NCBI RefSeq assembly: GCF_004363655.1
Contig: NZ_SNZH01000017.1
Location: 62,001-126,000, forward strand
Reading direction: 5' to 3'
Source of the DNA: Tahibacter aquaticus
Lineage (GTDB): Bacteria > Pseudomonadota > Gammaproteobacteria > Xanthomonadales > Rhodanobacteraceae
Length of the DNA: 64,000 nt
Shown: positions 1 to 7,728 of the stretch, one piece after another
How positions within the stretch are numbered: the stretch's first letter is position 1
Layout: the number at the start of each line of letters is the position of its first letter
Notes under the pieces: model-generated
What the model saw: the letters and a program-made list of their open reading frames with translations, nothing else
Database searches by the model: none
What the model was told of the DNA's origin: nothing
Translations under genes and position numbers: made by a program

Positions 1-2
1 AA

Positions 3-335
3 CTGCCGATCCGCTTCACCCAGGCTGTGCTCGGCGCCGAGCTAAAGGTGCCGACGCTGGAAGGCGAAGCGACCATCACGCTGCCGCAGGAAACCCAGAC
101 CGGCAAGCTGTTCCGTCTGCGCGGCAAGGGTGTGAAGAACGTACGCTCCGGCCGGCTTGGCGACCTGCATTGCCGCGTCGTGATCGAGACACCGGTCAAG
201 CTGACCAAGCGCCAGCGCGAGCTGATGGAAGAACTCGAAGGCACCTTCGAAGGCGCCGAACCGGGCGCACATACGCCGCGCGCGAATTCCTGGTTCGACG
301 GCGTCAAGCAGTTCTGGGAACGCATGACTTCGTAA
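3..335 (+). CDS. dnaJ: DnaJ chaperone, C-terminal part (truncated by window edge)
   Basis: This is the last 110 residues of the Hsp40 co-chaperone that delivers clients to DnaK and stimulates its ATPase. The visible reading frame opens in the second substrate-binding beta-domain: [18 protein letters not shown] and the [12 protein letters not shown] stretch are typical of DnaJ C-terminal domain II. It ends in a short helix with FWERMTS and a TAA stop. The J domain, Gly/Phe linker and zinc fingers lie upstream of the window. A GC-rich hairpin follows the stop by seven bases. Identity is firm; the start cannot be seen. Confidence 0.93.
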   Translation: MPIRFTQAVLGAELKVPTLEGEATITLPQETQTGKLFRLRGKGVKNVRSGRLGDLHCRVVIETPVKLTKRQRELMEELEGTFEGAEPGAHTPRANSWFDGVKQFWERMTS

Positions 336-342
336 CACAGCG

Positions 343-371
343 GCGAACCGGTGCTGCTGGCGCCGGTTCGC
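343..371 (+). terminator. Hairpin downstream of dnaJ
   Basis: Nine-bp perfect arms (GCGAACCGG / CCGGTTCGC) enclose an 11-nt loop just after the dnaJ stop codon. There is no T-tract behind it, so it may be a processing or RNA-stabilising structure rather than a strong intrinsic terminator. Confidence 0.45.
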
Positions 372-434
372 ACAGCCTGCGTGCACTGTGCTGCGGCCGT
401 CTCGCCGCAATCGGTGTACTGCACTGGCGCGCAT

Positions 435-497
435 AAAAAAGCCCATCAATCTGGCGCCGGGGGGAGGGTTCCCGAGGCCGTTGTCGATTGACGGGCT
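435..497 (-). terminator. Phasin terminator with C-rich loop
   Basis: Read on the minus strand, an 11-bp stem (AGCCCGTCAAT with ATTGATGGGCT, one G-U pair) closes a 36-nt loop and is followed by six Ts, so it is a good intrinsic terminator for the phasin gene. The loop is unusually large and contains AACCCTCCCCCC, which is complementary to Shine-Dalgarno sequences. Such C-rich loops are known from regulatory RNAs such as Xanthomonas sX13, so a 3'-UTR-derived small RNA is possible (inference). Confidence 0.7.
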
Positions 498-543
498 GGA
501 AAGCGGACGATCGCCTGCGCGACCGTCGTTACAACGTTGAAAC

Positions 544-1074
544 TTATTCTGCGGCGGACGGTTTGGCCTTGGGCTGGCGCTTTGCCTTGGGTGCGGCGGC
601 CGATTTGGCGGCGGTCGGCTTGGCGCTATCGGCGGCGGCAGCGGCGCGGGCCGGCTTGAGCTTGCGGACTTCGCGCGACAGTTCTTCCACGCGCTCGGCG
701 ATTTCGTTCAGTTCCTTGCGGCCCGGTACGCCGAGCTTGCCCATGGCGCGGGACACGCGGTCTTCGAATACTTTTTCCAGTTTGTCCCAGGTTTCCTGGG
801 TGCGTTCCTTGACCTGGCTGACGCCGGTCTCGACGGCATCGCGCACCGAGTCGGCCTTGCCGAGGGCGAGCTTGCGCGTTTTCTGTTCCAGGCTGACACC
901 TTCGCGCACCAGCGTATCGAACAGCTTGGTGCCTTCTTCCTGCGCCTTGGCGAAAGCGCCGAGGCCGGCCAGCCAGATCTGCTGGGCGGAATCCATGATC
1001 GACTTGCCCAGGTTGTCCGCCGACTTCGGCGCCGACTGGGCCTTACCCTTGCTCTTCAACTTCGGTTTGCTCAT
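544..1074 (-). CDS. Phasin, polyhydroxyalkanoate granule-associated protein
   Basis: A 176-residue protein of the PhaI/PhaF-type phasin family, which coats intracellular polyester granules. The start MSKPKLKSK is chosen because GAGGAG lies just upstream; reading further upstream gives a basic, unrelated sequence. The body (about residues 20-130) is a long amphipathic helix with the family segment SAQQIWLAGLGAFAKAQEEG near the front and a heptad-like region around EIAERVEELSREVRKL. The C terminus is a Lys/Ala/Pro-rich, histone-like tail (KAKRQPKAKP) that in PhaF relatives contacts DNA. It ends before a strong terminator. The patatin-like and PHA-system genes next to it, on the same strand, support a PHA role. 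Confidence 0.88.
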   Translation of the reverse strand: MSKPKLKSKGKAQSAPKSADNLGKSIMDSAQQIWLAGLGAFAKAQEEGTKLFDTLVREGVSLEQKTRKLALGKADSVRDAVETGVSQVKERTQETWDKLEKVFEDRVSRAMGKLGVPGRKELNEIAERVEELSREVRKLKPARAAAAADSAKPTAAKSAAAPKAKRQPKAKPSAAE

Positions 1075-1212
1075 ACGACGCTCCTCGTGGGGGACTCCCG
1101 GTACGCGAACGCGCCCAAGATTGAGCGGCAGTCTCGGCGTGGGGGCTAGAATATTCACACTATGCAAGCGCTTTGTCGTTCTGCGCTGCGCCAATGCCAG
1201 TCGCTGCGGGTC

Positions 1213-1243
1213 ATGATAATTGTTTCTTTTTAATTAAAGTAAA
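1213..1243 (-). promoter_or_regulatory. Possible phasin promoter in AT-rich island
   Basis: On the minus strand TTTACT and TATCAT are separated by 19 bp within an AT-rich stretch (about 1212-1250) that stands out from the GC-rich surroundings. It lies about 140 bp before the phasin start. The spacing is long for sigma-70, so this is a weak call. Confidence 0.35.
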
Positions 1244-1287
1244 CTTTATTCGCCTGGCGCAGTTGCCGCTTTTTGATGCACGCCGGA

Positions 1288-2550
1288 TCAGGGGCGTGCG
1301 GCACGCGGCGCGGGGCTGTGTCGCGGCAGGCGTTCGGCCACGGTTTCTTCCAACTCCGCCACGGCACGGCGCAGTCGCGCAGTCGTCGCGGTAGTGCGCG
1401 CCGGTGCCGGCTGCAGGCCGGCGATCAGGCTGCGTGGCTGCTGCAGTTCGGCCTCGTCCAGTGCCAGGCCGTGCCGCGCCAGCAGCGGCTGCAGCGCTTC
1501 GCGGCGGGCGTAGAGATCACTACGGGTGGTGCGGTAGGCGTGTTCGGCCACTTCGACACGGTTGTCGTAGGAGAACACGTTGCTGAAGAACATCTGGGCA
1601 TCATCGGCATTGGGTTCGAACAAGACGATGTCGGCTGCCGCGTACTTGTGTGCATATTTGGACAAACCTGCCTGCATGCGCGACTGCAGCAAGGCACGGA
1701 AGGTCTGCGACAGCACCGCCGGCAAGCCGCCTTCGGCCAGGCTGGCGCGCCGGCCCTGGCCCTCGGCGACGGCCGTGTCGAACGGCACCAGCGGATTGAT
1801 GCCGATGACCAGGTCGGCGCCTTCGTCCAGCGCGGCCGACGCATGCAAGGTGCGCTGCAGTGCACCGTCGACGTAGAGTTTGTCGCCGATGCGGACTGGC
1901 GGATACAGGCCGGGCAGGGCGGCGCTGGCCTGGATTGCACGGGAAATCGGCACGGCGTCATGACCGGCACCGCCGAAGCGCACGGCCTTGCCGCTGTCCA
2001 GCTCTACCGCGATCACATAGAGCTTGCGTGTCAGCGTACGAAAATCGTTGCTGCGGCCCTCGCGGCTGAAAATGTCGCGCAGGAAGGCCTCGATGTTCTG
2101 GTTGTCGAACAGGCCGGTCGGCAGCAGGCGGCCGAGGCGGCCGAGGTTGTCGCTCAGCGATACGTGCAGCGGGCGGCGTGCAAACTCGGCGGCACCTTCC
2201 AGCAGCACGCCGGGAATGCGCCAGAGCCGGCGCAGGTATTCGCTCAGCGCCGGCTGTACGAATAGATCGGGACGAAATTGCGCCTGGTGCGATTCGCCGG
2301 TGAGAAAGATGCGGCACATCTCGGCCATGCTGAGCTGGTTGGCCAGCCCCGCCGCGATGAACGCGCCGGAACTGACCCCGACATATACATGCAGCCGGGT
2401 CGGCGCCAGGCCAACGACGGCTTCTTCCAGAGCGCGCAGTGCACCCAGCTCGTACATGCCGCCGAGGGGGCCGCCGCCGGCCACGGCCAGGCCGATGCGG
2501 GTAGGGCGGGCGTTGTGCTGCGGCGCCGAGGCGGCCTGGATGGCGAGCAT
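1288..2550 (-). CDS. Patatin-like phospholipase/esterase
   Basis: A 420-residue hydrolase of the patatin family, which cleaves acyl esters with a Ser-Asp dyad. The oxyanion-hole glycines are at about residues 25-30 (GGGPLGG), the nucleophile in GVSSG (Ser60), and the catalytic Asp in VDGAL (Asp228). No signal peptide or membrane segment is seen, so it is probably cytosolic or on a granule surface. The region after about 330 contains helices and an Arg/Ala-rich end. Lying between a phasin and a PHA-system gene on the same strand, it could act on PHA granules or on lipids; the sequence alone does not decide this. No strong ribosome site precedes the ATG. Confidence 0.85.
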   Translation of the reverse strand: MLAIQAASAPQHNARPTRIGLAVAGGGPLGGMYELGALRALEEAVVGLAPTRLHVYVGVSSGAFIAAGLANQLSMAEMCRIFLTGESHQAQFRPDLFVQPALSEYLRRLWRIPGVLLEGAAEFARRPLHVSLSDNLGRLGRLLPTGLFDNQNIEAFLRDIFSREGRSNDFRTLTRKLYVIAVELDSGKAVRFGGAGHDAVPISRAIQASAALPGLYPPVRIGDKLYVDGALQRTLHASAALDEGADLVIGINPLVPFDTAVAEGQGRRASLAEGGLPAVLSQTFRALLQSRMQAGLSKYAHKYAAADIVLFEPNADDAQMFFSNVFSYDNRVEVAEHAYRTTRSDLYARREALQPLLARHGLALDEAELQQPRSLIAGLQPAPARTTATTARLRRAVAELEETVAERLPRHSPAPRAARP

Positions 2551-2637
2551 GGGAGTCCGGTGTAGGCGGTTATCCGGCTGATTGTGCGTGCAGCCGGCCT
2601 CGCCGCAAAGCTGTCGCTTGGTCGAAGATGCTTTTGT

Positions 2638-2919
2638 TCACGCGGTGCCGAAATGCTGGACCAGGCGTTTCTGGATTTCCTGCTCCACCGCGGGCTTGAG
2701 CAGCGACAGAAGAAAGCCGAGTTCCGCCGTCACATGCACCAGGCCTTTCTCCAGCGCGATCTGGCCGTTGACGCCGGAGCGCTGGAAATGCAGCACGTTG
2801 CCCTTCCAGTCGTAGGTCAGGTCGAATTTCTTGGATATCTCGGCAGCCACTTCGGTGACGGCGACCTTGGCTTCCTTGACGGGTTTGGCGTGCTTGTGAC
2901 GTATATCGATCGAGGGCAT
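2638..2919 (-). CDS. Polyhydroxyalkanoic acid system family protein
   Basis: A 93-residue protein matching the small family named for PHA systems: MPSIDIRHKHAK, then AKVAVTEVAAEISKKFDL, a YDWKGNVLHFQRSGVNGQI core and a C-terminal amphipathic segment ending in QKRLVQHFGTA. The family occurs beside phasins and PHA synthases; its molecular activity is not established. The ATG chosen removes an unlikely upstream extension and has AGGA about nine bases before it. It is the first gene of the phasin/patatin group as transcribed on the minus strand. Confidence 0.8.
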   Translation of the reverse strand: MPSIDIRHKHAKPVKEAKVAVTEVAAEISKKFDLTYDWKGNVLHFQRSGVNGQIALEKGLVHVTAELGFLLSLLKPAVEQEIQKRLVQHFGTA

Positions 2920-2947
2920 TGCAGGCGTCCTGGCTGGTCTGGCGGGC

Positions 2948-2975
2948 TTGTGGCGATGGGGCTTTGCACTATGAT
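2948..2975 (+). promoter_or_regulatory. Candidate sigma-70 promoter toward the cupredoxin/kinase cluster
   Basis: TTGTGG and TATGAT are separated by 16 bp. The site faces the cupredoxin gene and would give a 5' UTR of about 200 nt. The gap between the divergent PHA-system and cupredoxin genes is the natural place for the cluster promoter. Confidence 0.4.
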
Positions 2976-3183
2976 GCCCCAGGCGACGAATGCGGCGTGA
3001 TGCGCTGCCGCACGAGGCCGTGGATGGCGGCTGCGGCGCACAATTCAAGTTGCGCCGCGGCGCGGTATGACCACGGCGTGTACGCAGGGGCATCTCTGTA
3101 ACGTTCGGTTAGGCTGGCGCTGACGGGTTTGCGGCAGCAGCCATCGGCGGATGCGCCGGGCAACGGGTGGAGGAGACGGATAC

Positions 3184-3843
3184 GTGAGATCGCTGCTGTG
3201 GGCAGGCTTGCTGCTGGCCGGAAGTGCCGGCGCCGCCACGATCGAAGGCCAGGTCACGCTGTATCTGGACGGCAAGCCGCTGCGGCCGGAAGAGGCGGCC
3301 GAAGCCGTCGTGTATTTTCGTCCCGCTGCCGCCGTGACGGTGCCGGCGGCACCGCCGCCGGTCGAGATGGTCACCCTGCGCAAGCAGTTCTCGCCGCGCA
3401 TCCTGCCGGTCACGGTCGGCACCGAAGTGCGTTTTCCGAACCAGGACCCGATCCTGCACAACGCTTTCTCGACCTCGAAAGACAATGGCTTCGACATCGG
3501 TCTGTACGGCCAGGGCGAAGGCAAGGCGCAGCGCTTCGATCATCCAGGCTACGTGCGGGTCTACTGCAATGTGCACCATTCCATGGTCGGCCATATCCTG
3601 GTGCTCGATACGCCGTATTTCGTGCGGCCTGACGCGCAAGGCAGGTTCCGCCTGAAGGATCTGCCGGCCGGCAAGGGCGACCTGGTGGTATGGCTGGACC
3701 GTGCCACACCCTGGCACGCGCAGCTGGTCGCGGGCAAGGCCGAGGCGCAGGCGGTAAAGCTGGAACTGGCACAAAAAAAGATTCCTCCGCATATGAACAA
3801 ATTCGGCAAGCCCTACGGCAGGAGCGGCGATGGCGGCTATTGA
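3184..3843 (+). CDS. Exported cupredoxin (methylamine utilization protein-like)
   Basis: A 219-residue protein with an N-terminal signal peptide (RSLLWAGLLLAGSAGAA) and a plastocyanin-like copper domain. Expected type-1 copper ligands are His92 (in ILHN) and Cys128, His131 and Met134 in YCNVHHSM. It belongs to the group often labelled methylamine utilization protein, but no methylamine genes are near. The start is GTG with GGAGGAG eight bases upstream. The end overlaps the kinase gene by 14 bp, so the two are translationally linked. A periplasmic copper or redox protein feeding a membrane kinase is an inference from this linkage. Confidence 0.8.
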   Translation: MRSLLWAGLLLAGSAGAATIEGQVTLYLDGKPLRPEEAAEAVVYFRPAAAVTVPAAPPPVEMVTLRKQFSPRILPVTVGTEVRFPNQDPILHNAFSTSKDNGFDIGLYGQGEGKAQRFDHPGYVRVYCNVHHSMVGHILVLDTPYFVRPDAQGRFRLKDLPAGKGDLVVWLDRATPWHAQLVAGKAEAQAVKLELAQKKIPPHMNKFGKPYGRSGDGGY

Positions 3844-6523
3844 GGGCTACCGGCGCCAGCGCGGCTTCGCCCTGCCGCTGGCGATCCGCTTCTTTCTCGC
3901 CACGGCCCTGCTGATCCTGCTGGCGGTCAGTGCCGCCATCGTCGTCACCTATGTTCAAGGCCAGCGCGTCGCGGCGCGGGCGATCGGCAAGACCTTGTCC
4001 ACCAGCGTCGCCGCACAGCGCGAATTCGAGCAGCACCGGTTGGAACAGCTGGAGCTGAGCTTGCGCCTGGTCGCCTCCGACGCCAGCTTCGTCAAGTACA
4101 TCGCCGACGCCAACAGCTCGAGCAACCTGCCTGGCCTCGGCGGCGATGCGGCGCCGGACACCATGTCCATGCGCGACCTGCTCGGTGACCGGCAGAAAGA
4201 TATCGGCTTCAGCCTGGGCATCCTGCTCGACGGCAAGGGCGAAGTGCTGGCGCGCACCGACCAGGCCGATGCGTTTACCGAATCGCTGGCGGCCGATCCG
4301 CTGGTGGCCCCGGCCCTGGCCGAGGCACGGCCGCTGAGCGGCTACTGGCGCCAGAACGACAAACTGTTCCAGGCCGCCATCGTGCCGCTGGCGCAGGACC
4401 AGAACGTGGTCGGCTTCCTGCTGCTGGCCCAGACCGTGGACGACGAGCTGGCGCGCAAGGTCGCCCAGGTCAGCGGCGCGGAAATCGCCTTCTGGATGCC
4501 GCTGGCGGGGAAGCCGGCGCTGATCGCCAGTTCCTTCGATTCGGCGGCGGCGAGTCAATTGCGCGAAACGGTGAAGAGCTCGCCCGGCCTGCCGTCTGCC
4601 GCGTCTGCGGCGGACGGCACGCATATCGACCTGGGCGGACAGGACTGGGTGGCGCGCATGGCGCCGACCGCCGCTGCCGATGCAGCCGAGCTGGGCCAGC
4701 TGATGGTGCTGGCCTCGTCCGACCAGGTGGTTGCGAGCTACCGTGCCATTCTCAACAGCGTGGTACTCGGTGGCCTGGTCACCTTGCTGCTGGCCCTGCC
4801 GCTGTCGTACCTCATATCCAAGGGCATCCTGCGCCCGGTCAGTGCCATGGCCAGCGCGGCCGAGCAGGCTGCGGCGGGCAATTTCCAGACCCGCCTGGGC
4901 ACCGCCGGTCAGGACGAACTGGCGCGGCTGGCGCGCGCTTTCGATTCGCTGCTGTCCGATCTGCGCGAAAAAAGCGACATGGAAGGCTATGTCGGCAATC
5001 TCGCGCGCTTCCTGCCCGAGCCCGGCCAGGAAGGCTCGGGCGTCGTCGTACATACCCAGCCGCTCAAGCAGTCGACGCCGCCGCGGCGCGATGCACTGGT
5101 CTTGCTGGGACTGGAGTACCGGCAGCTGCTCAGCCTGCCCGCGCATACCCCGCCCGAGCAGGTGCTGGAGGAAAAGGCCCGCATACAGACGCGTCTTGCC
5201 GCGGCAGCGGCCGCAGCGGACGGCGTGCTGCTGGCGGCGCCGGGCGGACGCTGGACGCTGGCGTTCCCAGGGCCGCAACGCCTGCTGCATGCCCTGCAGC
5301 TATTGCGCGACGAATTTGCCCAGGCAGCGCCGCCGGCGGCGGCGCTGGCCGACGGTGACTTGGTGCTGTCCGAGGCGGGCGAGGGCAGCCAGCTGGTCGG
5401 TGCGGCCCAGGTGCAGATCGATCGCCTGCTCTGCGATGCGGCACCGGGCCAGGTACTGGCCGGGCGCAGCACCGGCGAAAGCCTGCGCAGCGAATACGGT
5501 AGCGACTCGGTCGCGGTTGCCACCGGTGGCTTCAGCAGCAAGCAGTTCTATGCACCCAGCGCGGCGCTGCTGCAGCGCCTGCCGCACGCGGAAGCGCCGG
5601 AGCGGCTCGCGCAGGACAACGACACCGTGCCGCGCGGCAGTGCCGCGATCACGCCGCGCAGCGCCGCCGCCGCGCGCAGCCTGCGCGACAGTGGCGAACT
5701 GGCGCCGGGTTCCACACTGGGTGGGCGCTACCGCGTGCTGTCGGTGCTCGGCGCCGGCGGCATGGGCGTGGTGTACAAGGCGCACGATCTCGAACTCGAC
5801 GACGTCGTCGCGCTGAAGATGCTCAAGCCCGGCGCACTGCTCGACGCGGAACAGCTGGACCGGCTCAAGAGCGAAATCAAGCTGGCCCGCCGCATCACCC
5901 ATCCGAACGTGCTGCGTACGTTCGATTTCGGCGAGGTTAACGGCCTGCCGTATATCTCGATGGAATACGTGCGCGGCATGACCCTGCGCTACCTGCTGCG
6001 CGAGGCCAAGCGCGTGCCGTATTCGGCCGGACTGCGTATTGCGCGGCAACTGGCGGCTGGCCTGGCAGCGGCGCACGAAGTCGGTGTGCTGCACCGGGAC
6101 ATCAAGCCGGAAAACCTCATCCTCGAAGCCAATGGCAACGCCAAGCTGATGGACTTCGGCATTGCCCGGCCGGCCCGTCGCGCGACACCGGGGCATACCC
6201 AGCCCGGCACCTTCCTCGGCACGCCGAATTACTGCGCGCCGGAACAACTGGCCGGCGAAGAAGTGGACGAAGGTGCGGATATCTATGCCTGCGGCGTTCT
6301 CATGACTGAGATGTTCTGCGGCGCACTGCCGTACAGCGGGTCCAATACCATGGAGATCTATATGGCCCAGATGCAGCAGGAACCCGCGCGGCCGTCGGTT
6401 TTATGGCCGGAAATCCGGCCAGAGCTGGAAACGCTGATCCTGAGCTGCCTCAAGCGCAATCGCGCCGAGCGACCGGCCAGTGCGGCCGAACTGGCTGCGT
6501 CGCTGACGCAGCTGAGGGCGTGA
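3830..6523 (+). CDS. Transmembrane sensor Ser/Thr protein kinase with HAMP and degenerate cyclase-like domain
   Basis: An 897-residue kinase. Order: TM1 (about 12-42), periplasmic Cache-like sensor (about 45-300), TM2 (about 305-330), HAMP (about 331-385), a 180-residue region resembling a class III nucleotide cyclase without catalytic residues (about 415-600), then a Hanks-type kinase domain (about 630-897). Kinase motifs are complete: Gly-rich loop GAGGMG (from 641), Lys663, HRDIKPEN with Asp757, DFG with Asp775, and GTPNYCAPEQ. The kinase is cytoplasmic and C-terminal, unlike PknB-type kinases with C-terminal extracellular sensors. It overlaps the upstream cupredoxin gene and is two bases from the downstream barrel gene. 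The FHA protein is the obvious phosphothreonine reader. Confidence 0.88.
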   Translation: MAAIEGYRRQRGFALPLAIRFFLATALLILLAVSAAIVVTYVQGQRVAARAIGKTLSTSVAAQREFEQHRLEQLELSLRLVASDASFVKYIADANSSSNLPGLGGDAAPDTMSMRDLLGDRQKDIGFSLGILLDGKGEVLARTDQADAFTESLAADPLVAPALAEARPLSGYWRQNDKLFQAAIVPLAQDQNVVGFLLLAQTVDDELARKVAQVSGAEIAFWMPLAGKPALIASSFDSAAASQLRETVKSSPGLPSAASAADGTHIDLGGQDWVARMAPTAAADAAELGQLMVLASSDQVVASYRAILNSVVLGGLVTLLLALPLSYLISKGILRPVSAMASAAEQAAAGNFQTRLGTAGQDELARLARAFDSLLSDLREKSDMEGYVGNLARFLPEPGQEGSGVVVHTQPLKQSTPPRRDALVLLGLEYRQLLSLPAHTPPEQVLEEKARIQTRLAAAAAAADGVLLAAPGGRWTLAFPGPQRLLHALQLLRDEFAQAAPPAAALADGDLVLSEAGEGSQLVGAAQVQIDRLLCDAAPGQVLAGRSTGESLRSEYGSDSVAVATGGFSSKQFYAPSAALLQRLPHAEAPERLAQDNDTVPRGSAAITPRSAAAARSLRDSGELAPGSTLGGRYRVLSVLGAGGMGVVYKAHDLELDDVVALKMLKPGALLDAEQLDRLKSEIKLARRITHPNVLRTFDFGEVNGLPYISMEYVRGMTLRYLLREAKRVPYSAGLRIARQLAAGLAAAHEVGVLHRDIKPENLILEANGNAKLMDFGIARPARRATPGHTQPGTFLGTPNYCAPEQLAGEEVDEGADIYACGVLMTEMFCGALPYSGSNTMEIYMAQMQQEPARPSVLWPEIRPELETLILSCLKRNRAERPASAAELAASLTQLRA

Positions 6524-6525
6524 GC

Positions 6526-7653
6526 ATGCGCGAACCGAGGCGATGGGGGCGGGTGGCAAGTGCGGGCGTGCTGCTGCTGGCTGCGGCCCTGGCTGGCGAG
6601 GCGCTGGCCCAGGACAGCATTCTGGCGGGCAGCGCCGAGGAAACGGCGGCGGAAGATCACGCTGCTGGCGGCTGGAGCTGGTTCGGCGATGCACTGCTGC
6701 GCTACGACCATGTCGAAGGCCTGCCCGGCGATCGCACAGTCAGCCGCTGGCGCAGCCGCGGCCGGCTCGGCGGCGAATACGCCGCCATGCCGACCTTGAG
6801 TTTCGGTGCGGCGATCGAACTGGCCCAGGGCAGCGACGACAACGCCACCAACCGCATCAACAACGACAACGAACGCAGCGACGGCGCCAATCTCGACCAG
6901 TTCTGGCTGCGCTGGCAGCCGCGCGAACAGACCCGCGTACTGCTGGGCAAGGCACCGTTTCCGCTGGAACTGTCGCCGCTGACCTGGGATGCGGACCTGC
7001 GTCCGGCCGGCATCAGCCTGGACCAGTCCTTCGCCCTGGGCGACTACAGCCGGCTGCAACTGACTGTCGGCGGCTTCGCCGCGCAGCACCTGTACGACGA
7101 CGACACGCGCATTGCCGCCGCCCAGCTGGCCTGGCGCTGGCGCGAAGGCGCGCCGTCGAATGCGGCAGTGCTGCTGAGCTATCTGGATTTTTCCGACCTC
7201 GGCCAGCTCACCCGGCAGGGCCTGACCCGTACCAACCGGCGCCTGCCGGCCAACGGGCCGTTACTCAGCGACTACCGCCTGCTCGATCTGCAACTGGTTG
7301 GCCGCACCCAGTTCGGCGAATGGCCGCTGGAGGCGCGTCTGGATCTGGTACGCAACCTCGGTGCCGACGACCAGCGCGACGGCGCACGCTTCAGCCTGGT
7401 ACTGGGCAGCCGCCTGCGCGCCGGCGGCTGGGAGTTCGGCTATTCCAACCAGCGTATACAGCGTGACGCCGTGCTGGCCGCATTCAACGAAGACGATTGG
7501 TGGTTCCACTCTTTCACGCATGGCTACATGCCGTGGATAGGCTATGGCCTGGACGAAACCTGGAATCTTCGCCTCGCCGCGTTCCACGAGCTGCGCAACG
7601 GTCTGCCCCAGCATACCGACCGCATCCTGCTGGACCTGGGCGCACGCTGGTAA
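6526..7653 (+). CDS. Putative outer-membrane beta-barrel (porin-like) protein
   Basis: A 375-residue protein with a signal peptide (VASAGVLLLAAALAGEALAQ) followed by alternating polar and aromatic strands such as FWLRWQPREQTRVLLGKAPF and AAQLAWRWREG, and a final LLDLGARW ending in an aromatic residue as barrel proteins do. It resembles porins of the alginate-export/DUF type. The substrate is unknown. The ATG lies two bases after the kinase stop, so it is in the same operon. The partner role is unclear: it could admit or export the signal sensed by the kinase. Confidence 0.68.
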   Translation: MREPRRWGRVASAGVLLLAAALAGEALAQDSILAGSAEETAAEDHAAGGWSWFGDALLRYDHVEGLPGDRTVSRWRSRGRLGGEYAAMPTLSFGAAIELAQGSDDNATNRINNDNERSDGANLDQFWLRWQPREQTRVLLGKAPFPLELSPLTWDADLRPAGISLDQSFALGDYSRLQLTVGGFAAQHLYDDDTRIAAAQLAWRWREGAPSNAAVLLSYLDFSDLGQLTRQGLTRTNRRLPANGPLLSDYRLLDLQLVGRTQFGEWPLEARLDLVRNLGADDQRDGARFSLVLGSRLRAGGWEFGYSNQRIQRDAVLAAFNEDDWWFHSFTHGYMPWIGYGLDETWNLRLAAFHELRNGLPQHTDRILLDLGARW

Positions 7654-7728
7654 TCCTTGCTGGTAATCCCCGGGGGCGCTCATGCTAAATTGCCATCGCG
7701 TTAATCTACGGAGTGGGCCGGTCAGCTG

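Noticed and set aside
3410-5290. Long open frame of more than 600 codons antisense to the cupredoxin and kinase genes
   Set aside because: It mirrors high-GC codon bias of the plus-strand genes, is Gln/Arg/His-rich without any family motif, and has no start context.
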